A stretch of DNA of 64,000 nucleotides. Source: Skeletonema tropicum. Taxonomy: Eukaryota; Bacillariophyta; Thalassiosirophyceae; Thalassiosirales; Thalassiosiraceae. Position 1 is the first letter of the stretch; each line of letters starts with the position of its first letter. The notes beneath the pieces were generated by a model that ran no database searches, had not been told where the DNA came from, and saw only the letters and a program-made list of their open reading frames with translations. This document shows positions 47,362-58,495 of the stretch, piece after piece. A program made the translations under genes and the position numbers. The stretch lies in assembly GCA_037178625.1 (NCBI GenBank), contig CM074129.1, forward strand, positions 558,001 through 622,000. The letters run 5' to 3'.

Positions 47362-49847
47362 TGTTATGTTATCAGTGGTAGTAATAATAATAGAAGACCT
47401 GCAGGATGGAAATGAATGTTTTGAATGGCCTCTACAAAATTCAAGGCGGGTTTCTTATTCCTTTTCTAAATCGGCAGAAAGGGAGTTCTTGTTGGGAGGT
47501 ACGTATATATATTGTAAGTAGGAATCAATAGAGATGAGACAGCTATAAGTACAATACCATACCTAATCGTGAGTTCTGTAAAAAGCTGGCGTTGGGGCAG
47601 ACTGTCTTCACAATTGCATTTCAATCAAAGTTCGCACTTTCTGAGTCTTTACCTAGAAAAGATTGCTCCACGATTTCGCATTTCGCATCATAAACACGTC
47701 AGTCAACCATTGAGGCTAAGTACATAGCGGCAATAATCGTATCTCCTTCACTCTAGGAATTAGTATGTACATAATTGGTGCGACGAGATGAGACGGTTGT
47801 GATTCTTGTGAGTACCAGGTGCTGCTTTTAGCCACACATGGACAAAGTCGAAGCATGTCTGGTACTCCGATCTATCCATTGTTCTTTTATCTGGGTGTAT
47901 GTATGTAAAATAAAAGACGGTCACGTGGTGCTGTTGATAAAAAAGATATTCCCTTGATATAAGCATTCCATTGTTGGTGCGTGAGAAAGGACTGAAAAGT
48001 ACCAAATTCCTACATTTCTTCCATACGCAGTCAGACACAAATCAGGGAAAGTTCTCACAGGAATTGTTCTCTTACCCCGAAGAACAAGATAGAAGCACTC
48101 AGACAGATTCTCATACCTTTTTAAATTGCATGTCACTTTAGTGCCGCTTTGAAGATGATTTTCACGTAGGAATAGTATGAGTCCCCAAAATAAGTCACGA
48201 TAGGGACGGTTTGGAGACCTTTCTTTTAGGAAACTTAAGGTGGAACACAAGTAAAAAAACGCTAAGTAAAAGTAGCTGTTTATCTAGTGAAGATGGGCCT
48301 GTAGATCTACGATAGGAATTAGTATCCCCCATGCGAACTCAAATTCGACCAAATCCAGTCACGCATCAACCTTTTTGCCCACGGGCATCAAATGTGACCG
48401 TTGCTTCTCGCACTTTCTCTCACCATTCACCAACCACAAACGGCCAAAGACGCAACCACCATGATGCCATTGTGGACTGCCTAGTAGTGCAAAATCGACA
48501 CTGTACCATAGGGTACTTTTGAAGTTGGAGGCGGAGGAGCCAATTTGTAGATCCCCTTCGAAAAAGTACCCTATGGTTCGACAAATCCTAGGAGAAAATA
48601 GCCCTGCCCACGACGTAACGGAAATTGGTCTATGCAACTGATGTTGTCGACTAATGCCTTGGGTAATCATCGTTACCACCGCTTACGATACCACCACGAC
48701 GCAACAATCGATACTATATATTCATAGGGAGGTATCAGTGTCTTGGCAGCCGCTGCTTCGCCGATTACGTCGTCCGGAACGTCGGCTACTCTGAGACAAA
48801 ATATTTTTTATATTTTTTTACATCAACGCTACTGTGCAGCAAGGAGGTGCAATAAACCATTTCCGATGGCAACCAACCCGCTCCCTCGACTCTAATATGA
48901 TTATAGACGACGCCTTGGCACTCTGAAGCGGAAGAAAAGGCCATATGACGTCGCCTACAACGTACAAAAATATACATAATTATTCGTTTCCGTCGAACAC
49001 AACAATCAACTGAAAATTAATGCAAACGGCGTAGATATCGATCCAAGAAGCATCAATATATCATTATTATGATAGTATACATCCATGGGGGTGATATTAA
49101 TAATGAATGTTGTGGAGAACATCATACTTATCAAGTATTACTTATTTAATAATTTACATAAAATACCAACAAATAATAACATAGTATATCTGATATTAAA
49201 CACAAACATTCTGCACTGCCAACACATAGAAGTCTTCTATTGCGATTATGTGATCGTATGGTTCATGAATAACCACTGATTTGCATTTAGTGGCTCCTTA
49301 CAAAGTTGATTATTGCATACACTCTGGGTAGAAAAATAGATTGCCTCTCACTGATGAATTGTGCTTGATCATGTACTAGTTGATGTTTGTAAACAGTTCA
49401 GGTAGCAAAAGACGTCCCCCAAGTAATATATATCGATTGAGTGCGAGGAAAACCCTCTCCTTTGCTGTGTATCACCACGTAAACGTCCGTGGGAGGGGTG
49501 AAGGGAGGTAAAAGTTGTGGATTTTATGCCGTCGATGGCGACGTTAATTTCTTCATTTTCGATCAACCAGCTGAGTATTGCCGTCGTTGACGCTTATATT
49601 ATGATGTATAAGATCGGATAAGCCGAATATAATAGGTGTATTTATTAGATGTGCATAACTGTGGCCATAGGAGTGGAGGACATCATGGTGAGGGTGTAAA
49701 GAAGATGATATTTGGAGGTTGGATTTTGAGTGGTACCGGTTAGCGACGGCCTCTGTACGAAGGAATCGAACCCCCTAGCTACGGCCAAAACAGCGATTGT
49801 ACAGTAGGAATAATACTTAAAAACACTTGTGTTCCACCTTAACGTAC
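47362..49847. other. Long gene-poor region, probable upstream DNA of the surface-protein gene
   Basis: No supported gene. A strongly AT-rich stretch lies at about 48960-49300. Frames at 47921-48250 and 48359-48679 have no recognisable content. TTAAGGTGGAACACAAGT at 48235-48252 is the exact reverse complement of 49825-49842, just outside the next transposon. Confidence 0.5.
48505..48577. repeat. Stem-loop, arms of about 20 bases
   Basis: ACCATAGGGTACTTTTGAAG (48505-48524) pairs with CTTCGAAAAAGTACCCTATGGT minus small bulges (48556-48577). The loop is about 31 bases. It could be a small MITE remnant or a structured transcript end. Confidence 0.5.
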
Positions 49848-49875
49848 ATATCCATGATGAGATTTTTAAACTATC

Positions 49876-49928
49876 GAGCGTCCCAATTTTGGGACTCTCG
49901 ATTTTGAGAGTCCCAAAATGGGACGCTC
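49876..49928. repeat. Terminal hairpin, left end of the transposon
   Basis: Arms 49876-49899 (GAGCGTCCC...GGGACTCTC) and 49906-49928 (GAGAGTCCC...GGGACGCTC) pair over about 23 bases with a GATTTT loop. The right end (55127-55149) has only one copy of this block. Likely transposase-binding subterminal repeats. Confidence 0.55.
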
Positions 49929-50333
49929 AAGCAATAAGGTAGATAATAAAGCTAAAGAGGCTTCTGTTGCCTTCACCAAGGTCCGATGGGATGGTTCCTA
50001 GCTTTTTTTGCTGTGAAAAGCTTTTCTTGGCTCTCTACGCTAGCATTTCTGTATGTATTTTTTTTCGACGTCTGCACGTCACCCGCCTTACTTTTGAGCC
50101 GGGAGAAGGTGTCATCCACAAAAGATGTCGACACCCAACGCCTCCGAGACCCAAGCCTTACCAAGGACACCCTCAGCGGCAGCTAGTGGCTTGGTTTATT
50201 GCCCTGGTGAAGTCGTATTGACGCCGTATTAATACTGTAATCACGTGTTGTGTGTGTGTGTCGGCAGTGTGACATGCCGATGAGAGAAAGCGGTAAAGGG
50301 AGCTTGTAGGGGCGGCAGATACAACGAGGAAAG

Positions 50334-52880
50334 ATGGACGACGATGTCTTTGATTCGGACCTGTACGATGATGAAGATGACATCATTGCCGCTCACGGTC
50401 AAGACTTCTCATTGGGTGGGAAGCTCGCAGACGAGGAGGAGAAGGATCCGGAGGACTCTCTCAATGATGATTTTACAAATTTTAGTTTTGGCAATTGGCC
50501 GCCTAATCTCCAAAAATGGAAAGAACAGCGTGCAGACATCATCCACCCTGAGATAACATTCGACGAGTCAAGTGATGTTAGCTATGAGCAGGCTAAGAAG
50601 GAGGTGAAATATCTTGTCGACCGTCTGGGACATGGTGAAGAAGGTGTGAATAACTTGTTTCAACAATGTTTTGGGAGTAAGAGCGAATTGTTTTTGAAGT
50701 TCCACGAGCACATCGATATGGAATATAATGACTTCTGTTGCTTCTTAGCTACATTCTTCATCGAGTGCAAGTTTAGCAAGACGTATAGTAGGCTTTGCAA
50801 AGACAAATACGTGGACACGTCCAAATTTGCCACTGAGGAACAATACAAGAAGTGGTGGAAGAGTATTGACGACCATAACAAAAATGAACGTTTCTTGTCT
50901 CGATTTTGGGAGGTCACCCAACTTGCCTTTAACAACACAATGCAGAAGGCCTTCCAACCTACCAATTGTGAGTATAAGCTCTACATGACGATTGATGATG
51001 ACAAGCAACACTACAACTTCCATGTGAATCCTCGGAACGTCCCGCTCAATGATAACAATAAGATCAAGAGAGTCCGTTTCTTTCGTGACAACGCTACAGG
51101 GCAAGCTCTTGATGCTGCTGTCAACACAGCATCGGGTTTCCCAATTTGTGCCATGATGCGTAGAAGAGGCCAAAACACCGCTTTCAAGGCCCTTGTGGAG
51201 AAGATCTTCAATTTTTCCAATACAGATGAGGAGACACCCAACCTCACAAACAAGGTAGCATTTCTTCTCGACCGTGGCTATTGGACAGCTGATCTGCTCC
51301 TTTACGCAGGTTCTCTTGGTGCTGATGTTGCTGGTACGTTCATGCGGCAGGCAAGTTTCCCCTTTATTTTTGGAGCAACTAAACCAAAGAAAGAAAGGAA
51401 AGGCCAGAAATTCATCTACAACAGCGGCCCGATGGCTATCCACTGGAAAACGGTGCGTCACTCTTTCGATAGATCTGGTAACCACTTTCAGATGTCTGCT
51501 TGGGCTTTCAGGAATGGTAGGAGCTCGACGGTTGCATTAATGGGGTCTTCAATGCATCATAGTCACACCATGGATGCTAAGATATCAAGTGCTGCAGCAG
51601 CAAAGAGTTACAAAGAGTTCCTATCTTTAGAGGAGGATGATTACGCTCATCCCGGAGAAGAAAATGACATGAGAGCATTCAAACTGATAGTTGGGCAGCG
51701 TCAAGGTGATCATCCTGAAATTCTTCGGCAGAAAGTGTCGCCTTTGACCGTAGGATATTGTGAAGAAGGATGGAGAGTGATGAGGATGTTTTCTCTCACA
51801 TCATCTGCCAATGGCCGAGTGATTAGAGCCATAGCACCAACTATCCGTCCGGGCCATGCACAGTATGCTGACTATTATAAGATGTTGAAAATTCTAGGTC
51901 TGTCGAATCTTCTACCTGTAGAGGAAGACCCAGATGATAACGAGGAAGAAGTGGAGGACGATGCCGATGATTCCGAGGAAGAGATATCAATTGATGATGA
52001 ATCAATTGGTGCACTACTTGTTGGAAAGGAGAGAGAACAGGCAACAGAAGAAGATTGGATAGAAGCAGGTTTTACCTTTGAAGAGGATGTATCTGCTGAT
52101 AATAATGATGATGTCGGTGAGAGAGATGAGTGCGATAATTGTGAGAGTAGTGATGTCGATGAGAGAGATGAGTGCAATGATAGCAGTGATAGCAGTGAGT
52201 GCGATGATAGTAGTGATAGTAGTGAGAGCAACATACGAAGTGAAGACGAAGATATTGATGACATTGAGCACATTGAAAAGATTGATAACTTTGCGGATCT
52301 ATTTGTTGACACATTTTGTGGGCCCGACCAAAGTGACGCCTTTGAAAATTTGCGGAGGAGCGAGGGTTTGGATTATATACAAAATTCAGCTACTGACGAG
52401 GAAATGATTGCAATTATCGGCAAGATAGAAGGAGCCAAGCTTGGGAGTAGTGCGGAATATCGTAGACAACTACTCAGCAGTTGGGTAGACTGTACCCGGG
52501 TGCAGCGAGTCGTCAAGTTTATGACTCTAAAGGAGATGAAGGAGTTTCATCAGAGCCATGGTGGCTTACCAAACATCTCCTGGAGCGGAAGGGTTGACAT
52601 TGTGCGTCAGAGATTGGCGGGTGCATTGCATGAAGCGGAGAATGTGGATGGAGTACATGCCAATGATCAAGATGAAGATGTTTTTACTGGGGAACATGCA
52701 GCAATCACTGAACTTGCAAGAAGCTCTTTTATGAAACCACTGCGGAAAGGGAATGATGAGGGGCAAGCCAAATACGCCGCACTGGGTCACCGCGCCGAGA
52801 AGCCATTCATGAAGCAAGCTTTTGATATTTGTGTCGAGGTTTTTGGTGAAGATGTCGTAGAAGCAGTCTACTCTTATTGA
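50334..52880 (+). CDS. piggyBac-like transposase, ORF1 with first two catalytic acids and a SAP-like domain (848 aa)
   Basis: ATG at 50334 opens an acidic N-terminus (MDDDVFDSDLYDDEDD). The catalytic core follows: D221-D223 in LYMTIDDDKQHY, RDNATGQALDAAVNTASG (about 251-268), and D313 in VAFLLDRGYWTADLL, then GSLGADVAGTFMRQ. These match the first two acids of DDE transposases of the DDE_Tnp_1_7/piggyBac-like group found in oomycetes and diatoms. A long Asp/Glu/Ser linker (about 530-650) leads to a SAP-like motif at 730-765 (TLKEMKEFHQSHGGLPNISW...SGRVDIVRQRL), a helix-turn-helix that binds AT-rich DNA in other proteins. The expected third acid is absent here and appears in ORF2, whose frame overlaps the end of this ORF by 17 bases in another phase. 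Confidence 0.7.
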   Translation: MDDDVFDSDLYDDEDDIIAAHGQDFSLGGKLADEEEKDPEDSLNDDFTNFSFGNWPPNLQKWKEQRADIIHPEITFDESSDVSYEQAKKEVKYLVDRLGHGEEGVNNLFQQCFGSKSELFLKFHEHIDMEYNDFCCFLATFFIECKFSKTYSRLCKDKYVDTSKFATEEQYKKWWKSIDDHNKNERFLSRFWEVTQLAFNNTMQKAFQPTNCEYKLYMTIDDDKQHYNFHVNPRNVPLNDNNKIKRVRFFRDNATGQALDAAVNTASGFPICAMMRRRGQNTAFKALVEKIFNFSNTDEETPNLTNKVAFLLDRGYWTADLLLYAGSLGADVAGTFMRQASFPFIFGATKPKKERKGQKFIYNSGPMAIHWKTVRHSFDRSGNHFQMSAWAFRNGRSSTVALMGSSMHHSHTMDAKISSAAAAKSYKEFLSLEEDDYAHPGEENDMRAFKLIVGQRQGDHPEILRQKVSPLTVGYCEEGWRVMRMFSLTSSANGRVIRAIAPTIRPGHAQYADYYKMLKILGLSNLLPVEEDPDDNEEEVEDDADDSEEEISIDDESIGALLVGKEREQATEEDWIEAGFTFEEDVSADNNDDVGERDECDNCESSDVDERDECNDSSDSSECDDSSDSSESNIRSEDEDIDDIEHIEKIDNFADLFVDTFCGPDQSDAFENLRRSEGLDYIQNSATDEEMIAIIGKIEGAKLGSSAEYRRQLLSSWVDCTRVQRVVKFMTLKEMKEFHQSHGGLPNISWSGRVDIVRQRLAGALHEAENVDGVHANDQDEDVFTGEHAAITELARSSFMKPLRKGNDEGQAKYAALGHRAEKPFMKQAFDICVEVFGEDVVEAVYSY

Positions 52881-52923
52881 GGCTATTAATAAAGAGTATG
52901 TGTCTACGCCTCTGGAGGATGAT

Positions 52924-54702
52924 ATGAATATTTGTGAGGTTGATATGGGTACACACAAAGCGTACTTGGTACAGATGGCAATTCGAACTCAACCAACGCA
53001 TTTGGATCTTTTCCACAGATGTGTGCCAGACGCTGATGAGAGGGTGCAAATACTTCATCATGTTTCTACCTATGAATGTAATCGGTGCTTTTTTCTCATT
53101 GGCAACGACACTTCGCTCATGGCCATGTACATGTTCGCATTTCCAACTGGGTACATCGAGTTGTACACTAAGATCTGTGTTGGAATTTACAGAGATCACC
53201 TGCAGTGGATTTACAAACCTGGTAAAAGAGTACCAGATCCACCCGATGGCTGGATAGATTCTTTCAAAAAGTCCAAGGCTTTGAAGTACTTGAAGATGGA
53301 TGAAGTTGCATTCATGTCAGCAGTCACTCTTTGGAGAGCTATCAATATCAATGTGACGGATGATGATCCAACATGTCCACAGTCTACCACTACTCTCTTC
53401 CCTCTTCCACCAATCATTCGCTTTGATGCTGGCCTCACATCTTTTTGGAATGCATTTAAGGGAGGTGGTGATACTATTACGGATCTTTTGGATAGACTTC
53501 AGGAGAGGCTTGGTCAACGAAGTGAAAACAACGTGACGGTGGCTCGGATGTTGATGTACTTTGGTGTCGCTTTCCATCGTGGTAATCAGTGGTGCAATGT
53601 AAAAATGGACTTTCCGTATCCAACGTTGGCTCATTGTAGGAATGCCAACAACAAGCGCGCCGCCTTTGAGGATTCTATCGACTTGGCGATCGATATGCTG
53701 TTGGATGTCGTCCTGGCCCATATGGACCAGACACTTTTTGAAGCAGCAGCTTGTACCACTGGAGTAGAGAGCACGGAAACACCGCTTCCAATGGAGCCAT
53801 TTACACTTTTGCCGCAGCAGACTGTGGCACCTGTTCATGAACTGGAGAGAAGGCCTCGCAGTCGCAGTACAGCAAAGCAGAGGACACCCCAAGCTCCTGG
53901 GTTGCCTGCGCCTGCAGTTGTGTCTGGACAAACACCAAGGACAAGTAGGCAGAAACCAGTGCAAACTCATGTAGAACGATGCAAGCAATGTTTAGGAATC
54001 TACTTGGCCAAGGTAGAGTCTATTGGTGTAGTGGTCGACGGGCAGAAGAAGAGGAAGAAGAAGAAGGTAGACGAACGCACTCGACGTTTGTGTGAGCACT
54101 GCGGCAAGAGGACTGACTACATGTGTCTTGGATGCCGCCGGTTTTGCTGCTTCTCTGCACCATCTGCGAAGAAGAATAACAAGAAGCATCCAAAGAACTT
54201 TTCAGTCAAAACACCAATCCTAAATCGGAAGACTGGTGCTTTGCGTCGGGTAAGAAGGAGTTCAGACTTGGTCCACGAGACTGCCGTTTGCCAGTGGACT
54301 TGCTATCATGCTTTACATCGTGAAGCATGGGAAACCTATACCGAAAGCAACAAACATCAGATACTTGCAATGGCTAGAGGGAATAGATCGGAAGCAAACA
54401 CAAAGAAGAAGGGAATGATGAAGAAGAAGAAGAAGGGCAAGTTGAAGACAATCAGGAAGAAGGGCAAGTTGAAGACAATCAAAGAAGGGAAGGACGAAGA
54501 CAATAGTGTAGGTGAAAGCGAAGAAGAAGATGTCCTGTCGGATAGCGGGTCAGATGAGGAGTCGGATAGCGAGTCGGATGAGGAGTCGGATAGCGAGTCG
54601 GATGAGGAGTCAGATAGCGAGTCGGATGAGGAGTCAGATAGCGATGACGAAAATGATCAACACAATGGCCGCAAGAGAAGCCATCGTTACGTGAGCAAAT
54701 GA
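52924..54702 (+). CDS. piggyBac-like transposase, ORF2 with third catalytic acid and Cys-rich C-terminus (592 aa)
   Basis: The first ATG is 52924, 44 bases after the ORF1 stop, but the frame is open back to 52861, inside ORF1. The ORF has FDAGLTSFWNAFKGGGDTIT; D183 (from this ATG) in KGGGDT aligns in position with the third catalytic Asp of piggyBac transposases (KGGVDT). Further on are C-x2-C pairs with a His (ERCKQC, RRLCEHC, MCLGCRRFCC, CQWTCYH), resembling the C-terminal cysteine-rich domain of piggyBac enzymes that binds the transposon ends. Basic stretches (KKRKKKKK) and an acidic C-terminal repeat (DEESDSES) follow. It is most likely the C-terminal half of the same enzyme, separated from ORF1 by a frameshift. 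Independent translation is unlikely in a eukaryote without its own promoter. Confidence 0.65.
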   Translation: MNICEVDMGTHKAYLVQMAIRTQPTHLDLFHRCVPDADERVQILHHVSTYECNRCFFLIGNDTSLMAMYMFAFPTGYIELYTKICVGIYRDHLQWIYKPGKRVPDPPDGWIDSFKKSKALKYLKMDEVAFMSAVTLWRAININVTDDDPTCPQSTTTLFPLPPIIRFDAGLTSFWNAFKGGGDTITDLLDRLQERLGQRSENNVTVARMLMYFGVAFHRGNQWCNVKMDFPYPTLAHCRNANNKRAAFEDSIDLAIDMLLDVVLAHMDQTLFEAAACTTGVESTETPLPMEPFTLLPQQTVAPVHELERRPRSRSTAKQRTPQAPGLPAPAVVSGQTPRTSRQKPVQTHVERCKQCLGIYLAKVESIGVVVDGQKKRKKKKVDERTRRLCEHCGKRTDYMCLGCRRFCCFSAPSAKKNNKKHPKNFSVKTPILNRKTGALRRVRRSSDLVHETAVCQWTCYHALHREAWETYTESNKHQILAMARGNRSEANTKKKGMMKKKKKGKLKTIRKKGKLKTIKEGKDEDNSVGESEEEDVLSDSGSDEESDSESDEESDSESDEESDSESDEESDSDDENDQHNGRKRSHRYVSK

Positions 54703-55126
54703 TACAATAACAATATATACGATAATGGGAAGTGAAACAGCATGAGAAGTTCACGGGTGGGACCGGGACAAGAGATACACGAGAATAGATACATATCACA
54801 TGAACATAAATATTCATTACATAGAGCATAGTATCCAGCCAGTACACAGTGACAAACTCTTCCTCCATACCCCCCATTCATTGTAGCGAAGGTGTAGACG
54901 TGCAATGGAAGCATTTTCGGGCTGTCGAGCTCCATAGAATGCCCATTTTATGTATATTCAAAATTCTCATTTTTCCTCTAAAAATCCACGAAAATTGTAT
55001 CTACTAATAACGGTGCCTAGAGACTACCAATGACAAAATTGAACAACCTAAGCACATGGTATTGATCACAAGAGTGTGTAGAAGGCGTCTGTAAACTTTT
55101 TTGGGTCATTACAGCAATTATTCACC

Positions 55127-55149
55127 GAGCGTCCCATTTTGGGACTCTC
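55127..55149. repeat. Subterminal repeat, right end of the transposon
   Basis: Single copy of the GAGCGTCCCATTTTGGGAC block found as an inverted pair at the left end. Confidence 0.55.
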
Positions 55150-55196
55150 GAGAACTTCTAAAATTTTTTCGCGGTTTAAAATCTCATCATGGATAT

Positions 55197-56389
55197 AGGA
55201 ATAATCTGAAGCCCCCAAAATAAATACTTAGAAATGAAATTTCAGGGCACCCTCTCACGCGCGCGTGGTTCGTCGGTTCCCGTGGTCGGTCGGTCGGTAC
55301 GTACGTGTTTGTCACATTTTGTCAAAATCCGCTGTGATAACCTAAAATTTTTTTGTTTTCGCAGTCTAAGCGTAGATCAAGTTGCCGTATATGTTCGCGT
55401 CATCGTCAAAAATATAGGCCTCCATAATGAAATTCTGAATGGGATAAAACCATTTCCTTTCAGATTTTTTGCCCTTCAAGTTTCACGGGGAAAATTGCCT
55501 CACGCCCTCCCCGCACGCACCAAGTTTTTTTGTTTTACTTAGTAGTTCAGAAGTAGATCCACATCTTGAATGTCAACGTATCATACTCATAATTACAGGC
55601 CACCATAGTCAAAATCTGAAAGGGATAAAACCATTTCCTTTCAGATTTGCATTCGCAACGTTTTAGCAAGCAAGTTAGAGCCGCTTCATACGAGTCTATT
55701 CTCATTCCAAAAAGCAAGCAAGGTAAGGCCAACAAAGGTCAAAACTGAAATGGTTAAAACCATACCCTTTCCAGATTCATGACGCTTCAAATTTGCATTC
55801 GCTTCCAACAACAAGTTAGAGCCGCTTCGGAGCACCAACAAGAATAATTGTCCGTCAAGACCCATTTCGGGGGGGCTAGCGGACCACCAGCTGAGCTGGT
55901 CCGGTCTAGTCACCCACTATCTATTTTGAGCAGTACCCCCGGGGGTACAGAAAATTTTGCTAGGCTGAATTCGAGGGGAGTACCTACAACTCAAAAATCC
56001 TACTAAGAACCTTACGTATCAAGAGGGGGTACAAAACTTTAAACTAGACTGAGATTTGGAGTGGGTACCTTACGGATATCATTGAGGAAGGCCCCACACA
56101 TCACACATCAAGGAATACTTATGATAGTCGGTCCCCGAGAGGTCCATTGTGGGCTCGCCAGCAGTACCACAGTCAACAATATCATATCTATCGTCGTCAC
56201 TATGCGCATGAGCCGCCTCCAGTGACCCATTATAGTTGGTGGCGATACTATACAAAAGATCCACGAAATATATTGCTTCCTAAGTAGCATATCATATTTG
56301 ACTTCGAGAGAGAGTATGACGATGACATTTGCCTGCACATTTTCTAAAAGACATTCAACAAATCAAACAATTAAATCAATACATAACAT
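55197..56389. other. Gene-free region with degenerate tandem repeats
   Basis: No gene. It holds the repeats at 55370-55860 and two palindromes: ACCAGCT-G-AGCTGGT (55886-55900) and the perfect 16-mer GTACCCCCGGGGGTAC (55933-55948). Confidence 0.55.
55370..55860 (+). repeat. Three degenerate tandem repeats with a CTGAAAGG...CCTTTCAG dyad
   Basis: Blocks starting with AGGCC at 55416, 55597 and 55726 each continue with CTGAA-AGGGATAAAACCATTTCCTTTCAGATT-like sequence; the second and third share GCATTCG and AAGTTAGAGCCGCTTC. Spacing is 181 and 129 bases. The dyad CTGAAAGG/CCTTTCAG flanks ATAAAACCATTT in the second block. Confidence 0.55.
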
Positions 56390-58462
56390 CTACAACCACA
56401 TATTCCACCACGAAGAAGCTTTGCGCGAGGCTTCTTTTGATGAAGCCTCACTCTCTTCATCTGATGATTCAGTGTCTCTCGAGTCCACCTCTTCTGAGTA
56501 TTTCGAGCCCACATCGGCAGAGTTTTTTCTCAAACCTGTTGCCATTGAGATGGAGCTGTGCATTGAGATACCATCGTCCACTTCGAAAGATTTTAGCACT
56601 ACACTATCATCGCTAAAGGCTGCAAGTAGAGTTTTGACTGGTATCTCTTCCAGTTGTTCAATCTCATCCAGTAGTTCATTTTTTTTCTTCATCCTCTCCA
56701 CTTGTGGTTCACTTGTTTCCTTCACACCCTTTACAACTGATCTATTATTGGAGAGGTCATTTATGTCTTTCTTCTTCAAGGCGTCCTCAGAAGTAGGGAT
56801 CAAATCATCATCATTCTCAAGAGAAGGCTTTTCACTTTGCGACTTGAACGTTGAGATACGCGAAATGAGTTTCGGCTTTACGTAGTCGTCAAGAGTGCAC
56901 TCCCAGTTTTCAGCAGTAATGATGGTATTTTCATCCTCAACGATGGTATTTTCATTGGTAACGGTGGTATTTTCGGTATTTTCATCCTCAAAAATTGGCT
57001 CTACCTCCTCAGACAGCTTTTCATTATCATTTGCAACTACAGATTTTGGTTGACTGGATTGTTGTGTCAACATGAACTCTTGCGCAGCTAGTGCTTTCTT
57101 GGCTGCATGTATGTTCCTTGCCTTCATCCTTCCACGTAACACTCGTCTTTTCTGTCGCAGTTCTCGCTCTCGCCTTGTCTCTTTGGCTTCTCCGACGGAG
57201 TCAAGAATATCATTGCTTTCATCTTCAAGAATGAGCTCCATCTGCTGCTGAGCCGGATTCGAAGTGTAGTCCTGTAGAGTCAACTCCCGTTGGTCTGTCG
57301 TAACAATGGTATTATCATCTCCACTACAGACAGCAAACGCACCAAATCCCAAGGCCAACACATTGCGGTCACCCATCATTTCAAGTTCGAGATCTTGCCC
57401 TTCGACGATAGTGCCTTCGTCTTCTTCTTCCACTTGTTCACTACAACGTTTCACTCTCTTAGTACTGTTGTCTAACTCAGGGTCATAGATGGACAATAAA
57501 ACCTCCGCTTCTTGAGTTTGACCTTGTACCTCAGAAGCCGAAGAATTGTCAATCGTTTGATGACCTCGCTGAACTTCCTGACCTTCACCTAAATAAGAAT
57601 CATCTGTAGGTTCAGCCTCAGCAGCTTCACCCTTTCCTCCATCTTCTGAATTACTCTTTCCACCCTTCTTCTTACCCTTCTTTTGACGCTTCATCAACTT
57701 GCCCAACTTGCTCATTGAAAAGACACCACCAGCAGCACCGGCAGCAGCAGCAGTGCCGGCAACAACAACAGCAGCTGGATTGACACCATCTCCACCATCA
57801 CCATCATCATCATCATTGTTGCTCTTCTCAACAGCAGCATACAAAGCAGAAGGAGTAGCCTCAAATCCCTCCTCCGACAAAGTATGATTCACACCCGTAT
57901 AAAAGTCCTCCGCCGAATTTTGATCCTCCTCCTTGTCCTCCTTGTCTTCTTTTCCAATACCAACAACATTATCCATACCATTATCATCTCTAGTAGTTTC
58001 AATCATCGGAGTAGTCGTAGTCGTCGGAGGAGGAGCAAAAAACTCACCATCGACATATGGAAAAATAGTCTTGGTAACAGCCTCATTATCACAAACTAAT
58101 GCCACCAATGCATCATTTGCATCAACTACTGCATCTCCAAATGTATCTATCAAACTTTTTTGAGGTTGTGGTGGGATGGTTACCATTTTTGGTGGATCAT
58201 CATCATCAGTAGTAGTAGTATCGCGAGTTTCATCAGTATTGTTGTTATCGTCTCGAGATTGTGGATTATTTGCATCACGATGATCTTCTTCAGGAGTGTT
58301 GTTGTTGGACTTGTTTTTGTTACGTGCCAATGTAGGATCGAATAGTGCAGATGTGTAGAGTAGTGTCATGGGAGTGGATTTCATGTTGTTTCGACTGCGA
58401 CTTCGGTTTCGAGGTTTGCTGAAGCTACGACTACGCATTAGACTACTCTGCTTTTGTGGTTT

Positions 58463-58495
<33 letters not shown>

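Larger units (their letters stand above)
49848..55196 (+). mobile_element. 5.3-kb piggyBac-like DNA transposon with two ORFs
   Basis: The termini are inverted: ATATCCATGATGAGATTTT at the left (49848) and its complement at the right (ending 55196), then GAGAGTCCCAAAATGGGACG-type repeats further in on both sides. Between them are two same-strand ORFs that together carry a DDE transposase. TTAA, the usual piggyBac target, occurs within both terminal regions but I could not confirm a flanking TTAA duplication. TAGGAATAAT lies at 49805-49814 and again from about 55196, outside the left end and at the right end; its meaning is unclear. Confidence 0.7.

Noticed and set aside
47921..48679. Frames of about 105-110 codons on the minus strand
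   Set aside because: No recognisable domain, no start context, overlapping frames on both strands; not reported as genes.
49740..49800. tRNA-like sequence on the minus strand with GGTTCGATTCC (B-box-like)
   Set aside because: Only about 50 bases lie between the possible acceptor halves CTGTAC and GTACAG; no anticodon arm or D-arm can be formed. At most a relic of a tRNA-derived repeat.
52900..52923. GTG at 52900 as the start of the second transposase ORF
   Set aside because: Non-ATG starts are not expected in this nuclear genome; the frame is simply open upstream, and the first ATG is 52924.
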